Shown piece by piece: positions 26,475-35,067 of a stretch of DNA of 64,000 nucleotides; position 1 is the stretch's first letter; every line of letters begins with the position of its first letter. The notes below the pieces were generated by a model. It did no database searches. It worked only from the letters and a program-made list of their open reading frames with translations, and was not told the origin of the DNA. The stretch lies in assembly GCA_016235805.1 (NCBI GenBank), contig JACRIY010000124.1, positions 1-64,000 of the forward strand. The letters run 5' to 3'. Made by a program: the position numbers and the translations under genes. The stretch comes from Rhodocyclales bacterium (lineage in GTDB: Bacteria > Pseudomonadota > Gammaproteobacteria > Burkholderiales > Rhodocyclaceae).

Positions 26475-29207
26475 TTAGTGCGCCGCGTCCCAGTTGGCGC
26501 CGACGCCGACTTCCACCAGCAATGGCACCTTGAGCTGTGCCACGCCGCCCATCAGTACGGGCAGGGATTCGCGTACTACAGAGAGTTCGTCCTCGGGTAC
26601 CTCGAGTACCAGTTCGTCATGCACCTGCAGGATCAGCAGGGTCCGCAGCTGCTGTGCGTCGAGCCAGGCCTGCACCGCCAGCATCGCGCGCTTGATCAGG
26701 TCGGCGGCGGTGCCCTGCATCGGCGCGTTGATCGCGGCGCGCTCGGCGCCCTGGCGGCGGCCGGCGTTGGAGGAGCGGATTTCCGGCAGCCACAGGCGGC
26801 GGCCGAACACCGTTTCGACGTAACCCTTGTCTCGCGCCACGGCGCGGGTTTCCTCCATGTAGCGGGCGACACCCGGATAACGCGCAAAGTAGCGGTCCAT
26901 GTAGCTCGCCGCCGCCGTGCGGTCGACGCCGATCTGCTTGGCCAGGCCGAAGGCGCTCATGCCGTAGATCAAGCCGAAGTTGATCGCCTTGGCGGCGCGG
27001 CGCTGCTCGCTGGTCACCTCGGCCGGCGTCAGGCCGAAAACCTCGCCCGCCGTGGCGCGGTGCACGTCCTCGCCCTGGGCGAAGGCTTCGAGCAGGCGCG
27101 GGTCGTCGGACAAGTGGGCCATGATGCGCAGTTCGACCTGCGAATAGTCGGCGCTGACGATACGGTGATTTGCGGGCGCGACGAAGGCGGAACGGATGCG
27201 GCGGCCCTCCGGGCTGCGGATAGGGATGTTCTGCAGGTTGGGGTCGGTCGAGGCCAGTCGTCCGGTGACGGCGGTGGCCTGTCCGAAGCTGGTGTGGACG
27301 CGGCCGGTGGCCGGGTTGATCATCTTCGGCAGCTTGTCGGTGTAGGTGTTCTTCAGCTTGGCGAAGCTGCGGTGTTCGAGGATCTTCTTCGGCAGCGGAT
27401 AGTCCTCGGCCAGCTTTTCCAGCACTTCCTCGTCGGTCGAAGGTCCGCCCGAGGGCGTCTTCTTCACCACCGGCAGGCCCTGCTGGTTGAAGAGGATCTC
27501 GGCCAGCTGCTTGGGCGAATTCAGGTTGAACGGCTGGCCGGCCAGTTGCTGCGCTTCGGCTTCGAGGGCCATGATCCTGCGCCCGAGTTCGTCGCTCTGC
27601 TGCGCCAGCGTGGCCGCGTCGATCAGCACGCCGTTGCGTTCGATGCGGAACAGCACTTCGGCGATCGGCAGCTCCAGGTCGCGGTAGAGCGCTTCCAGTT
27701 CCGGCTCGGCGGCCAGTTGCGGACGCAGCACCTGGTGCACGCGCAGCGTGACGTCGGCATCCTCGGCGGCATATTCGGCGGCGCGCGCAACCTCGACCTG
27801 GGCAAACGAAATCCGGTTGGCGCCCTTGCCGGTGACGGCGTCGTAGCTGATGGTCGCCAGCCCGCAATGGCGTGCGGCGAGGGCGCCGAGGTCGTGCGTC
27901 TTGTCCGATTCGAGCACGTAGGATTGCAGCAGCGTGTCCTCGACGATGCCGCGCAGCTGTATGCCGTGGTTGGCGAAGACGTGGCGGTCGTATTTGAGGT
28001 GCTGGCCCAGCTTGCCGTGGCGCGGCGATTCCAGCCAGGGTTTAAGCCGCGCCAGTGTTTCCGCCAGCGGCAGCTGCGCCGGCGCGCCGGCGTAGCTGTG
28101 GCCCAGCGGCAGGTAGGCCGCATGGCCGTCTTCCGTGGCAAAGGAAATGCCGACCAGGTGCGCCTGCATCGGGTCGAGGTCGGTGGTTTCGGTGTCCAGC
28201 GAGACCAGCGCCGTGGCGTCGAGGCGCGCCAGCCAGGCGTCCAGTTGCGCCGAGTCGAGGATGCATTGGTAGGCGCTGCGGTCGGGTTCGACCGCGGGTT
28301 TTGCTTCAAGAGTCGGCGCTGGCGGCACGGCGCCTTTTGCGCGCGTGGCTGGCGTTGGCGTGTCACCGCCCAGTTCGCGCAGCCAGCCCTTGAATTCAAG
28401 TCGGGTGTACAAGCCCGTCAGCTTCTCCGTGTCCGGCGCTTGCGGCACGAGATCGGTCACCGTCTGCGGCAACGGCAGGTCGCAGACCACTGTGACCAGC
28501 TTGACCCCCAGCGGCAGGAAACCGAGGTGCTGGCGCAGGTTCTCGCCCACCGCGCCGCCGATCTCGGCGGCATGGGCGACGATGGCGTCGAGCGAGCCCC
28601 AGGCCTCCAGCCATTTCACGGCGGTCTTCGGCCCCACCTTGGGCACGCCGGGGATGCCGTCCGAGGTGTCGCCGACCAGTGCCAGGTAATCGATGATGCG
28701 CTCCGGCGGCACGCCGAACTTGGCCTTGACGCCGGCCTCGTCGAGCACTTCGTTGCTCATGGTATTGACCAGCCTGACGCGCGGATTCACCAGTTGCGTG
28801 AGGTCCTTGTCGCCGGTGGAGATCACGCAGTCGATGCCCGCTTGCGCCGCCTGCCGCGACAGGGTGCCGATCACGTCGTCGGCCTCGACGCCGTCGATCA
28901 TCAGCAGCGGCCATCCGGCGGCACGGATGCATTCGTGCAGCGGTTCGATCTGCGCCACAAGGTCTTCCGGCATCGAGGGACGGTGGGCCTTGTACTCCGG
29001 ATACCAGTCATCGCGGAAGGTCTTGCCCTTGGCATCGAACACCACGGCGCGAAAATCTGACTTATAGTCGGCTTCGAGCACGCGCAGCATGGACAGCACG
29101 CCGCGGATCGCCCCGGTCGGCTGGCCGTTCGCGGTGCGCAGGTCGGGCAGCGCGTGGAACGCGCGGTAGAGATAGGACGAGCCGTCGACAAGCAGCAGCG
29201 TGGGCAT
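26475..29207 (-). CDS. polA: DNA polymerase I
   Basis: 910 aa from ATG 29207 (MPTLLLVDGSSYLYRAFHALPD). Three domains are present: 5'-3' exonuclease (1-290; STGDKDLTQLV, GDTSDGIPGVPKVGPKTA), 3'-5' exonuclease (about 325-510; motif I VSLDTETTDLDPMQA retains the catalytic D-x-E), and polymerase (about 510-910; motif A IVSADYSQVELRIMAHLS, motif B RRAAKAINFGLIYGMSAFGLA, motif C LQVHDELVLEVPE). Proofreading residues look intact, unlike many bacterial PolI. The track start extends 261 codons into the divergent LOG gene. The linker between the exonuclease domains, PATRAKGAVPPAPTLEAKPA, contains a perfect copy of the dispersed 20-mer. Confidence 0.97.
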   Translation of the reverse strand: MPTLLLVDGSSYLYRAFHALPDLRTANGQPTGAIRGVLSMLRVLEADYKSDFRAVVFDAKGKTFRDDWYPEYKAHRPSMPEDLVAQIEPLHECIRAAGWPLLMIDGVEADDVIGTLSRQAAQAGIDCVISTGDKDLTQLVNPRVRLVNTMSNEVLDEAGVKAKFGVPPERIIDYLALVGDTSDGIPGVPKVGPKTAVKWLEAWGSLDAIVAHAAEIGGAVGENLRQHLGFLPLGVKLVTVVCDLPLPQTVTDLVPQAPDTEKLTGLYTRLEFKGWLRELGGDTPTPATRAKGAVPPAPTLEAKPAVEPDRSAYQCILDSAQLDAWLARLDATALVSLDTETTDLDPMQAHLVGISFATEDGHAAYLPLGHSYAGAPAQLPLAETLARLKPWLESPRHGKLGQHLKYDRHVFANHGIQLRGIVEDTLLQSYVLESDKTHDLGALAARHCGLATISYDAVTGKGANRISFAQVEVARAAEYAAEDADVTLRVHQVLRPQLAAEPELEALYRDLELPIAEVLFRIERNGVLIDAATLAQQSDELGRRIMALEAEAQQLAGQPFNLNSPKQLAEILFNQQGLPVVKKTPSGGPSTDEEVLEKLAEDYPLPKKILEHRSFAKLKNTYTDKLPKMINPATGRVHTSFGQATAVTGRLASTDPNLQNIPIRSPEGRRIRSAFVAPANHRIVSADYSQVELRIMAHLSDDPRLLEAFAQGEDVHRATAGEVFGLTPAEVTSEQRRAAKAINFGLIYGMSAFGLAKQIGVDRTAAASYMDRYFARYPGVARYMEETRAVARDKGYVETVFGRRLWLPEIRSSNAGRRQGAERAAINAPMQGTAADLIKRAMLAVQAWLDAQQLRTLLILQVHDELVLEVPEDELSVVRESLPVLMGGVAQLKVPLLVEVGVGANWDAAH
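28312..28331 (+). repeat. Dispersed 20-mer repeat, perfect copy
   Basis: GTCGGCGCTGGCGGCACGGC, antisense to polA, which reads it as AVPPAPTL in the flexible linker between the two exonuclease domains. Confidence 0.75.
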
Positions 29208-29222
29208 GGGGAGCGATGCTAA

Positions 29223-29975
29223 ATGAATGAAATGGACAAGTTGCCGAAGAGCCTGGCCAGGGGCGCGCGCAGCGCCGAGGCCGGCTCCGCCGCGCAAACC
29301 GCGACCAGCGCGCGCGAAGCCTGGCGGGTGTTCGGCATTATGGCAGAGTTCGTCGAGGCGACCGAGCGGCTGGCGGCGGTGCGGCCGGCCGTGTCGATCT
29401 TCGGTAGCGCGCGCGTCAGCCCCGATTCGAATTACTACCAGCTCACCGAAAAAATCGCCCGCCTGCTTTCCGATGCGGGCTTCTCCGTGGTCTCGGGCGG
29501 CGGACCGGGCGTCATGGAAGCGGCCAACAAGGGCGCCTTCGAAGGCAAGAGCCTGTCCATCGGCCTCAATATCCAGCTGCCGCACGAGCAGCAGGCCAAC
29601 CACTACCAGGACATCTCGCAGAGCTTTCGGCATTTCTTCGCCCGCAAGTACATGTTCGTCAAGGTCGCCGCCGCCTACGTGGTGATGCCCGGCGGCTTCG
29701 GCACGCTCGACGAACTTCTCGAAGCCTTGACCCTGATCCAGACCGGCAAGACGCCGCGCATCCCGCTGATCTTGGTCGGCAGCGAGTTCTGGGCCGGGAT
29801 GCTGGACTGGTTCCGCGACCGGCTTGTCGCCGAGGGCATGATCAATCCCGAGGACATGGACCTGCTGCAGGTGATCGACGAACCCGATGCGGTGGTGGCG
29901 GCGATCTTCGACCACTACGAAACGCGCGGCTTCGGGCCGCTGCCCGAAGAGCACGAATTGCTGCTGAACCTTTGA
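29223..29975 (+). CDS. LOG family protein (TIGR00730-type phosphoribohydrolase)
   Basis: 250 aa with the LOG signature: SGGGPGVMEAANKGAFEG near residue 96 and the catalytic PGGFGTLDELLEALTLIQTGK near 158. Relatives cleave the N-glycosidic bond of nucleoside 5'-monophosphates (cytokinin ribotides in plants, AMP in bacteria). The N-terminal extension with KSLARGARSAEA and EAWRVFGIMAEFVEATERL is common in betaproteobacterial members. The start lies only 15 bases from the polA start on the other strand, so the two divergent promoters must overlap the genes themselves. Confidence 0.88.
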   Translation: MNEMDKLPKSLARGARSAEAGSAAQTATSAREAWRVFGIMAEFVEATERLAAVRPAVSIFGSARVSPDSNYYQLTEKIARLLSDAGFSVVSGGGPGVMEAANKGAFEGKSLSIGLNIQLPHEQQANHYQDISQSFRHFFARKYMFVKVAAAYVVMPGGFGTLDELLEALTLIQTGKTPRIPLILVGSEFWAGMLDWFRDRLVAEGMINPEDMDLLQVIDEPDAVVAAIFDHYETRGFGPLPEEHELLLNL

Positions 29976-30043
29976 TAAACTTGCCCCCACGGTTCGTCGT
30001 CGCGGGATTCCCGCCGCACGGGCCGTTTCCCCGAGGACCCGCC

Positions 30044-30376
30044 ATGCGCCGCACCATCGTCTTGTTGCTTTCCGCCCTTGCGCTGAACGTCGCCGCGCAG
30101 ACCCAGCCGCCGAAACTGGAGCCGATTCCCGAGCCGCCCCCGCCGCCGCCCGGCGTCCTCAACGAGGCGCTCGAACCACAAGTCACCATCAGCCGGCGCG
30201 GCGAAGACAAGGTCGAGGAATTCCGCATCAGCGGCAAGCTCTACATGATGAAGGTGACGCCGCCGCACGGCGTCTCCTACTACCTGCTCGACCACAGCGG
30301 CGAGGGGCAGTGGGTGCGCCAGGACTCGAAGGATGCCGGCCTGCGCGTCCCGATGTGGGTGATCGGCACGTTCTGA
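30044..30376 (+). CDS. DUF2782 periplasmic protein
   Basis: 110 aa from ATG 30044 (MRRTIVLLLSALALNVAAQTQPPKLEPIPEPPPPPP). Signal peptide with cleavage near AAQ, a Pro-rich segment, then the DUF2782 core VTISRRGEDKVEEFRISGKLYMMKVTPPHGVSYYLLDH. The family is encoded near polA in many beta- and gammaproteobacteria and has no known role. The track start 24 codons earlier overlaps the LOG stop and gives an unlikely leader. A terminator follows the stop. Confidence 0.85.
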   Translation: MRRTIVLLLSALALNVAAQTQPPKLEPIPEPPPPPPGVLNEALEPQVTISRRGEDKVEEFRISGKLYMMKVTPPHGVSYYLLDHSGEGQWVRQDSKDAGLRVPMWVIGTF

Positions 30377-30397
30377 TCGCTGCCAACGAAGCCGAAG

Positions 30398-30424
30398 ATC
30401 CCGGCTCCGCGCCGGGATTTCTTT
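30398..30424 (+). terminator. Rho-independent terminator after DUF2782 gene
   Basis: ATCCCGGC-TCCGC-GCCGGGAT with perfect 8-bp arms followed by TTCTTTC. Placed 21 bases after the DUF2782 stop and just before the DNA methyltransferase reading frame, so it separates the two units. Confidence 0.75.
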
Positions 30425-30429
30425 CAAAC

Positions 30430-30449
30430 GCCGTGCCGCCAGCGCCGAC
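30430..30449 (-). repeat. Dispersed 20-mer repeat, perfect copy
   Basis: Perfect match on the reverse strand. It sits between the DUF2782 terminator and the methyltransferase domain, and contains the GTG that is the most likely methyltransferase start; the gene reads it as VPPAPTL. Confidence 0.75.
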
Positions 30450-31611
30450 TCTTGACATAGCCCGCTACGGCCAGGTCTTTACCCCGCCTGAGATCGTCGC
30501 GCGCATGCTCGCGCTGCGCCGCAACCATGGCCGCGTGCTCGATCCCGCCTGCGGCGATGGTGCATTCTCGAACCACATTCCGGGCTGCGTGGCAATCGAA
30601 ATGGATCCGGCCCACTGTCCTGCCGACGCCTTGAACCTCGACTTCTTCGCCTATCCGGAAGGCGAAAAATTCGCCACCATCATCGGCAATCCGCCTTACG
30701 TCAAGGCGCGCGACATCCTGCCGGAGACCGCGCTGCGCCTGGGTTCCAGCCTGCTTGATGGCCACGCCAACCTCTACCTGCATTTCATCGAGAAATGCGT
30801 GCGCCACCTCGCGCCCGGCGGCGAGCTGATCCTGATCACGCCCAGAGACTTCCTCAAGGCTACCGGCGCCGGGCGGCTCAACACCTGGCTCTGCGACCAA
30901 GGCACCATCACCGACTTCGAGGACCTCGGCGACGCGAAGATATTCGCCGGCGCCACCCCCAACTGCGCCATCTGGCGTTTCGAGAAAGGCAACGCCAGCC
31001 ATCGCCTGAAGGACGGTCGGCGCATGGCGCTGTCGGGTGGTCAGCTGATGTTCACCCGCGGCATCTACAGCCTGCCTCTGGCCAGCGTGTTCGCCGTCAA
31101 GGTCGGCGCGGTTTCCGGTGCCGACGAGATCTTCAGCAACGCGGAATTCGCCAATGCCGACTTCGTCTGCTCGAAGACCGCGCAGAGCGGCGAAACGCGG
31201 CGCATGATCTGGCGCGACCGCGAAGGTCCGATCGCCTGGCTGGAGCAGCACAAGCAACGCCTGCTGGCGCGCCGCGTGACGCGTTTCGACGAAGCCAACT
31301 GGTGGAAGTGGGGACGCCGCCACCATGTTTCCGAGGCTCCGCGCATCTATGTCAATGGCAAGACCCGCAATGCGCGTCCCTTCTTCCTCCATCCCTGCAC
31401 CAACTATGACGGCGCCGTGATTGCCCTGTTTCCGCACCGCGCGAACCTGAAGGACGCCGAACTGCGGCGCCTGGCGGAAATGCTCAACGATGTCGACTGG
31501 AGCGAACTGGGTTTCGTTTGCGACGGCCGCTTCCTCTTCGCCCAGCGCAGCCTGGAACAGGCCCTGCTGCCGGAGGCCTTCGCCGAATTCGCGGTCAAGG
31601 GTCTGGTGTAA
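30433..31611 (+). CDS. Orphan adenine-N6 DNA methyltransferase-like protein
   Basis: 392 aa from GTG 30433. The TaqI/Eco57I-like order is present: motif X/target YGQVFTPPEIVARMLAL at residue 13, motif I GRVLDPACGDGAFSNHI near 35, motif IV IIGNPPYVKARDIL near 83 with the catalytic NPPY of N6-adenine methyltransferases, and PRDFLKATGAGRLNTWL near 135. The C-terminal half could be the target-recognition domain. No restriction endonuclease is adjacent, so it is an orphan or modifies something else (NPPY also occurs in some RNA and protein glutamine methyltransferases). No ATG precedes motif X in frame after the terminator, so the repeat-borne GTG is the best start; ATG 30505 would delete that motif. 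Confidence 0.78.
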   Translation: MPPAPTLDIARYGQVFTPPEIVARMLALRRNHGRVLDPACGDGAFSNHIPGCVAIEMDPAHCPADALNLDFFAYPEGEKFATIIGNPPYVKARDILPETALRLGSSLLDGHANLYLHFIEKCVRHLAPGGELILITPRDFLKATGAGRLNTWLCDQGTITDFEDLGDAKIFAGATPNCAIWRFEKGNASHRLKDGRRMALSGGQLMFTRGIYSLPLASVFAVKVGAVSGADEIFSNAEFANADFVCSKTAQSGETRRMIWRDREGPIAWLEQHKQRLLARRVTRFDEANWWKWGRRHHVSEAPRIYVNGKTRNARPFFLHPCTNYDGAVIALFPHRANLKDAELRRLAEMLNDVDWSELGFVCDGRFLFAQRSLEQALLPEAFAEFAVKGLV

Positions 31612-31658
31612 GATCATTTGCAAAAACCGTCAACGGTTCGTCCAGGTATCAGAAACCC

Positions 31659-32954
31659 ATGGTTCCACACCTCACCACTGCGCTCACCGGCCCGTTGCTC
31701 GACCTCGAGCGGCGCATCCTCGACAACGGCACCACGGTCGAGCGCTGGCTGCGCACCCAATGGCTGGAGCACACGCCGCCGTTCTACACCTCGGTCGACC
31801 TGCGCAACGCCGGCTTCAAGCTCGCACCCGTCGATACCAACCTGTTCCCGGGCGGCTTCAACAACCTCAACCCGGCCTTCCTGCCGCTGTGCGTGCAGGC
31901 CGCGATGTCGGCCATCGAGAAGATCTGCCCGGAGGCGAGGAACCTCCTGCTGATTCCCGAAAACCACACGCGCAACCAGTTCTACCTGATGAACGTCGCG
32001 CGCCTGGCGACCATCCTCGGCCACACCGGGCTCAATGTGCGCGTCGGCAGCCTGCTGCCGGAGATCACCGCGCCCACCACCCTGGACCTGCCCGACGGCC
32101 ACAAACTGGTGCTGGAACCGCTGAAGCGCATCGGCACCGAAGGCCGCCGGTTAGGACTCGACGACTTCGATCCCTGCGCCATCCTGCTCAACAATGACCT
32201 TTCCGGCGGTGTTCCGCCCATCCTGGAGAACGTCCACGAGCAGTTCCTTATCCCGCCGCTGTGGGCCGGTTGGCACGTACGCCGCAAGTCGAAGCATTTC
32301 GCCGCCTACCAGGACGTCGCTATTGCTTTCGCCAAGGAACTGGGCATCGATCCCTGGCTGATCAATTCGGAGTTCGAGACCTGCGGCAAGGTGAATTTCC
32401 ACGAGCGTTCCGGTGAGGAGTGCCTCGCTGCCAACATCGACACGCTGCTCTACCGGATGCGCGCCAAGTACAAGGAATACGGCATCGAGTCCGAGCCCTT
32501 CGTCATCGTCAAGGCCGATGCCGGCACTTATGGCATGGGGATCATGACGGTGAAGGATGCCAGCGAGGTGAAGAACCTCAACCGCAAGCAGCGCAACAAG
32601 ATGGCCGTGGTGAAGGAAGGCATGCAGGTCACCGAGGTCATCATCCAGGAAGGCGTGCCCACCTTCGAGCGCGTCGACGAGGGCACGGCCGAACCGGTGG
32701 TGTACATGATCGACCGTTACGTCGTCGGCGGCTTCTACCGCGTCAATACGGCGCGCGGCATTGACGAGAACCTCAACGCGCCGGGCATGACCTTCAAGCC
32801 GCTGGCCTTCGAGACCGGCTGCAGCCTGCCCGACGCCCAGCTCGCGCCCGACGCGCCGCCCAACCGCTTCTATGCCTACGGCGTGATCGCGCGCCTGGCC
32901 ATGCTGGCGGCATCGCTCGAACTGGAACGTGCGGCGCCGGTGGAGCTGTCGTGA
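31659..32954 (+). CDS. gshA: Glutamate-cysteine ligase, proteobacterial TIGR02049 type
   Basis: 431 aa from ATG 31659 (MVPHLTTALTGPLLDLERRIL). Catalyses the ATP-dependent joining of glutamate and cysteine, the first step of glutathione synthesis. The sequence (TNLFPGGFNNLNPAFLP, LLLIPENHTRNQFYLMNVARL, FVIVKADAGTYGMGIMTVKDASEV) matches the GshA class found in Rhodocyclales, Nitrosomonadales and acidithiobacilli, which is unrelated in sequence to the E. coli enzyme and has an ATP-grasp-like core. It overlaps gshB by GTGA, giving a two-gene glutathione operon. Confidence 0.92.
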   Translation: MVPHLTTALTGPLLDLERRILDNGTTVERWLRTQWLEHTPPFYTSVDLRNAGFKLAPVDTNLFPGGFNNLNPAFLPLCVQAAMSAIEKICPEARNLLLIPENHTRNQFYLMNVARLATILGHTGLNVRVGSLLPEITAPTTLDLPDGHKLVLEPLKRIGTEGRRLGLDDFDPCAILLNNDLSGGVPPILENVHEQFLIPPLWAGWHVRRKSKHFAAYQDVAIAFAKELGIDPWLINSEFETCGKVNFHERSGEECLAANIDTLLYRMRAKYKEYGIESEPFVIVKADAGTYGMGIMTVKDASEVKNLNRKQRNKMAVVKEGMQVTEVIIQEGVPTFERVDEGTAEPVVYMIDRYVVGGFYRVNTARGIDENLNAPGMTFKPLAFETGCSLPDAQLAPDAPPNRFYAYGVIARLAMLAASLELERAAPVELS

Positions 32955-33898
32955 AGCTGGCCTTCATCGTCGATCCGCTGGAGGACATCAAGGCCTACAA
33001 GGATTCCAGCGTCGCGATGATGCGCTGCGCAGCGAAGCGCGGGCACCAGATATGGACCATCCAGCGCGCGGCGCTGACCTGGCGCGACGGCGTCGTTGCC
33101 GCGCGCGCGCAGCGCCTGGAAGTCGGCGCTGGTGACACGGCGTGGTACTCCGTCACCGAGGAATCGGTGCTGCCGCTCACCGCCTACGACTCCGTGCTGA
33201 TGCGCCAGGACCCGCCCTTCGATTTCGAGTACGTCGCCGCGACATGGCTGCTGGAACGCGCCGAGGCTGAGGGCGCGCGCATCTGGAATCGGCCGCGCTC
33301 GATCCGCGACCACTCCGAGAAGGTCGCCATCGCCGAGTTTCCGCACTACACGCCGACCACGCTGATCGCCCGCGACCCGGCCGACATCCACGCCTTCATC
33401 GACGAACTGGAAGACGTCATCCTCAAGCCGCTCGACGGAATGGGCGGCAGCAGTATTTTCCGCGTCACGCGCAGTGATCCCAACCGAAACGTGATCGTCG
33501 AGACACTGACCGCCTTCGGCACACGCAGCATCATGGCGCAACGCTACCTGCCGGCCATCAGCCACGGCGACAAGCGCATCCTGCTGATCGCCGGCGAGCC
33601 GGTGCCCTACTGCCTGGCGCGCATCCCCAAGGCCGGCGAGTCGCGCGGCAACCTCGCCGCCGGCGGCAAGGGCGTGGCGCGCCCGCTGCTGGGGCGCGAC
33701 CGCGAAATCGCCGAGGCGCTGGCGCCGACACTTTGGGCGCGCGGACTGCTGATCGTCGGGCTGGACGTGATCGGCGACAGCCTGACCGAGATCAACGTCA
33801 CCAGCCCTACCTGCTTCGTCGAGATCGCGCAGCAGACGCGCTTCGACGTTGCGGCGATGCTGGTCGACGCGCTGGAAAGGGAATGCGCCGCCTCCTGA
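32951..33898 (+). CDS. gshB: Glutathione synthetase
   Basis: 315 aa ATP-grasp enzyme, start GTG overlapping gshA stop. N-terminal MKLAFIVDPLEDIKAYKDSSVAMM, then LMRQDPPFDFEYVAATWLLERAE near residue 83, the ATP-grasp DVILKPLDGMGGSSIFRV near 155 and GLDVIGDSLTEINVTSPTCFVEI near 277. It adds glycine to gamma-glutamylcysteine. Near residue 57 an 18/20 copy of the dispersed 20-mer encodes VGAGDTA in a loop (RAQRLEVGAGDTAWYSVTEE), a spot variable in the family. It overlaps apbE by 16 bases. Confidence 0.95.
   Translation: MKLAFIVDPLEDIKAYKDSSVAMMRCAAKRGHQIWTIQRAALTWRDGVVAARAQRLEVGAGDTAWYSVTEESVLPLTAYDSVLMRQDPPFDFEYVAATWLLERAEAEGARIWNRPRSIRDHSEKVAIAEFPHYTPTTLIARDPADIHAFIDELEDVILKPLDGMGGSSIFRVTRSDPNRNVIVETLTAFGTRSIMAQRYLPAISHGDKRILLIAGEPVPYCLARIPKAGESRGNLAAGGKGVARPLLGRDREIAEALAPTLWARGLLIVGLDVIGDSLTEINVTSPTCFVEIAQQTRFDVAAMLVDALERECAAS
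33122..33141 (+). repeat. Dispersed 20-mer repeat, 18/20 match
   Basis: GTCGGCGCTGGTGACACGGC, sense orientation within gshB, read as VGAGDTA in a loop. Confidence 0.5.
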
Positions 33899-35067
33899 CG
33901 CTGCTCGTCGTGGCCTGCGTGCTCGCCGCCTGCGGGCCACCGGCGCCCTGGCGGCAGGAGTCCTATGTCTTCGGCACCCGGGTCGACCTGGCAATCGTCG
34001 GTGTGCCGGAGGATCGCGCGCGCGCCGCCGCCAATCGCGTGCTGCAGGATTTCGACTACCTGCATCGCACTTACCACGCCTGGCAGCCGTCGGATCTGTC
34101 GGCACTCAACGAGGCCATCGCCGCCGGGCGCGCCAAGGAAGTTTCGCCGGAATTCGGCGCCTTCATCCGTGAAGCGCAGTCGGTCGCCGCCGCCGGCGAC
34201 CACCTGTTCGATCCCGGCATCGGCCGCCTGATTGCGCTGTGGGGCTTCCATACCGACGAGATCCAGCCACGCCTGCCCGATCCGGGCGCCGTGGCGGCGC
34301 TGGTCGCGCAGCATCCGTCGATCGCCGATCTGCGCGTGAGCGAGGGGTCATGCCTTGAGCAGCGCAGCGGCGAACCAAAATCACCCCCTTCAGGGCGAAG
34401 GCAGGGTTTCGCGGAGCACTGCTCCGCGCTGCCGCAGCCGACTGGCTGTGCAAAGCCAGTCGTGGGACGGGGGGCGGGGGGATGGTGCGTAAAAAGCCGA
34501 AGCAATAGCGCAGCTATGGACTTCGGCGGCTACCTGAAGGGCGTCGCGCTCGACCGTGCCGCCGCATCGCTGAAGCAGGACGGCATCGCCAACGCGCTGA
34601 TCAACATCGGCGGCAATGTCATGGCGCTGGGCAGCCGCGACGGCGCCGGCACGCCCTGGCGCATCGGCATCCAGCACCCGCGCCCGCAGTCCGTCGGCGG
34701 CGCGCCGCTGGCGACGCTGGACCTGCGGGACGGCGAGGCCATCGGCACTTCGGGCGACTACCACCGCTTTTTCGAATTCGGCGGGCGGCGCTATCCGCAC
34801 CTGCTCGATCCGCGCAGCGGCTTTCCTGCCGAAGGTACGCAGGCGGTGACGGTGCTGGTGGCGCCGGGGCCTGCGGTGGGCATGAAGTCCGACGCCCTGT
34901 CCAAACCCATTTTCATCGCCGGCCGCGACTGGCGCAACATGGCACAAAGGCTCGGTGTCGACGCGGTGCTGAAAGTCGGCGCTGACGGCGCGGCGCAGGC
35001 GACCCCGGCGATGCAGGCGCGCATCAAGATCGAAATTCCGGACCTGAAACTGGAGACAGTCCAATGA
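33883..35067 (+). CDS. apbE: FAD:protein FMN transferase (ApbE) with an in-frame repeat insertion
   Basis: 394 aa from ATG 33883 (MRRLLTLLVVACVLAACGPP), a lipoprotein signal with LAAC lipobox. It covalently attaches FMN to target threonines of flavoproteins such as RnfG/NqrC in the periplasm. Conserved parts are GTRVDLAIVG, AMDFGGYLKGVALDRA (FAD-binding D-x-GG-xxKG), NIGGNVMALG and GTSGDYHRFFEFGGRRYPHLLDPRSG. Between SIADLRVSEG and AMDFGGY there are about 60 residues of Pro/Gly/Cys-rich sequence that are foreign to the family and are encoded by a repeat element also present near 55430. The frame stays open, so the product may carry a surface loop, but folding or activity could be affected. 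Confidence 0.85.
   Translation: MRRLLTLLVVACVLAACGPPAPWRQESYVFGTRVDLAIVGVPEDRARAAANRVLQDFDYLHRTYHAWQPSDLSALNEAIAAGRAKEVSPEFGAFIREAQSVAAAGDHLFDPGIGRLIALWGFHTDEIQPRLPDPGAVAALVAQHPSIADLRVSEGSCLEQRSGEPKSPPSGRRQGFAEHCSALPQPTGCAKPVVGRGAGGWCVKSRSNSAAMDFGGYLKGVALDRAAASLKQDGIANALINIGGNVMALGSRDGAGTPWRIGIQHPRPQSVGGAPLATLDLRDGEAIGTSGDYHRFFEFGGRRYPHLLDPRSGFPAEGTQAVTVLVAPGPAVGMKSDALSKPIFIAGRDWRNMAQRLGVDAVLKVGADGAAQATPAMQARIKIEIPDLKLETVQ
34362..34490 (+). repeat. Double-hairpin repeat element inserted in apbE
   Basis: Contains the perfect hairpins CGCGGAGCA-C-TGCTCCGCG and GACTGGCT-GTGCAA-AGCCAGTC, followed by a G-rich tract ending GGGGGGATGG. A second copy lies in opposite orientation at about 55354-55490. 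The two share long identical stretches such as GGCGAAGGCAGGGTTTCGCG and the first hairpin. Confidence 0.8.
34975..34994 (+). repeat. Dispersed 20-mer repeat, 18/20 match
   Basis: GTCGGCGCTGACGGCGCGGC near the 3' end of apbE, read as VGADGAA just before the C-terminal tail. Confidence 0.5.
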
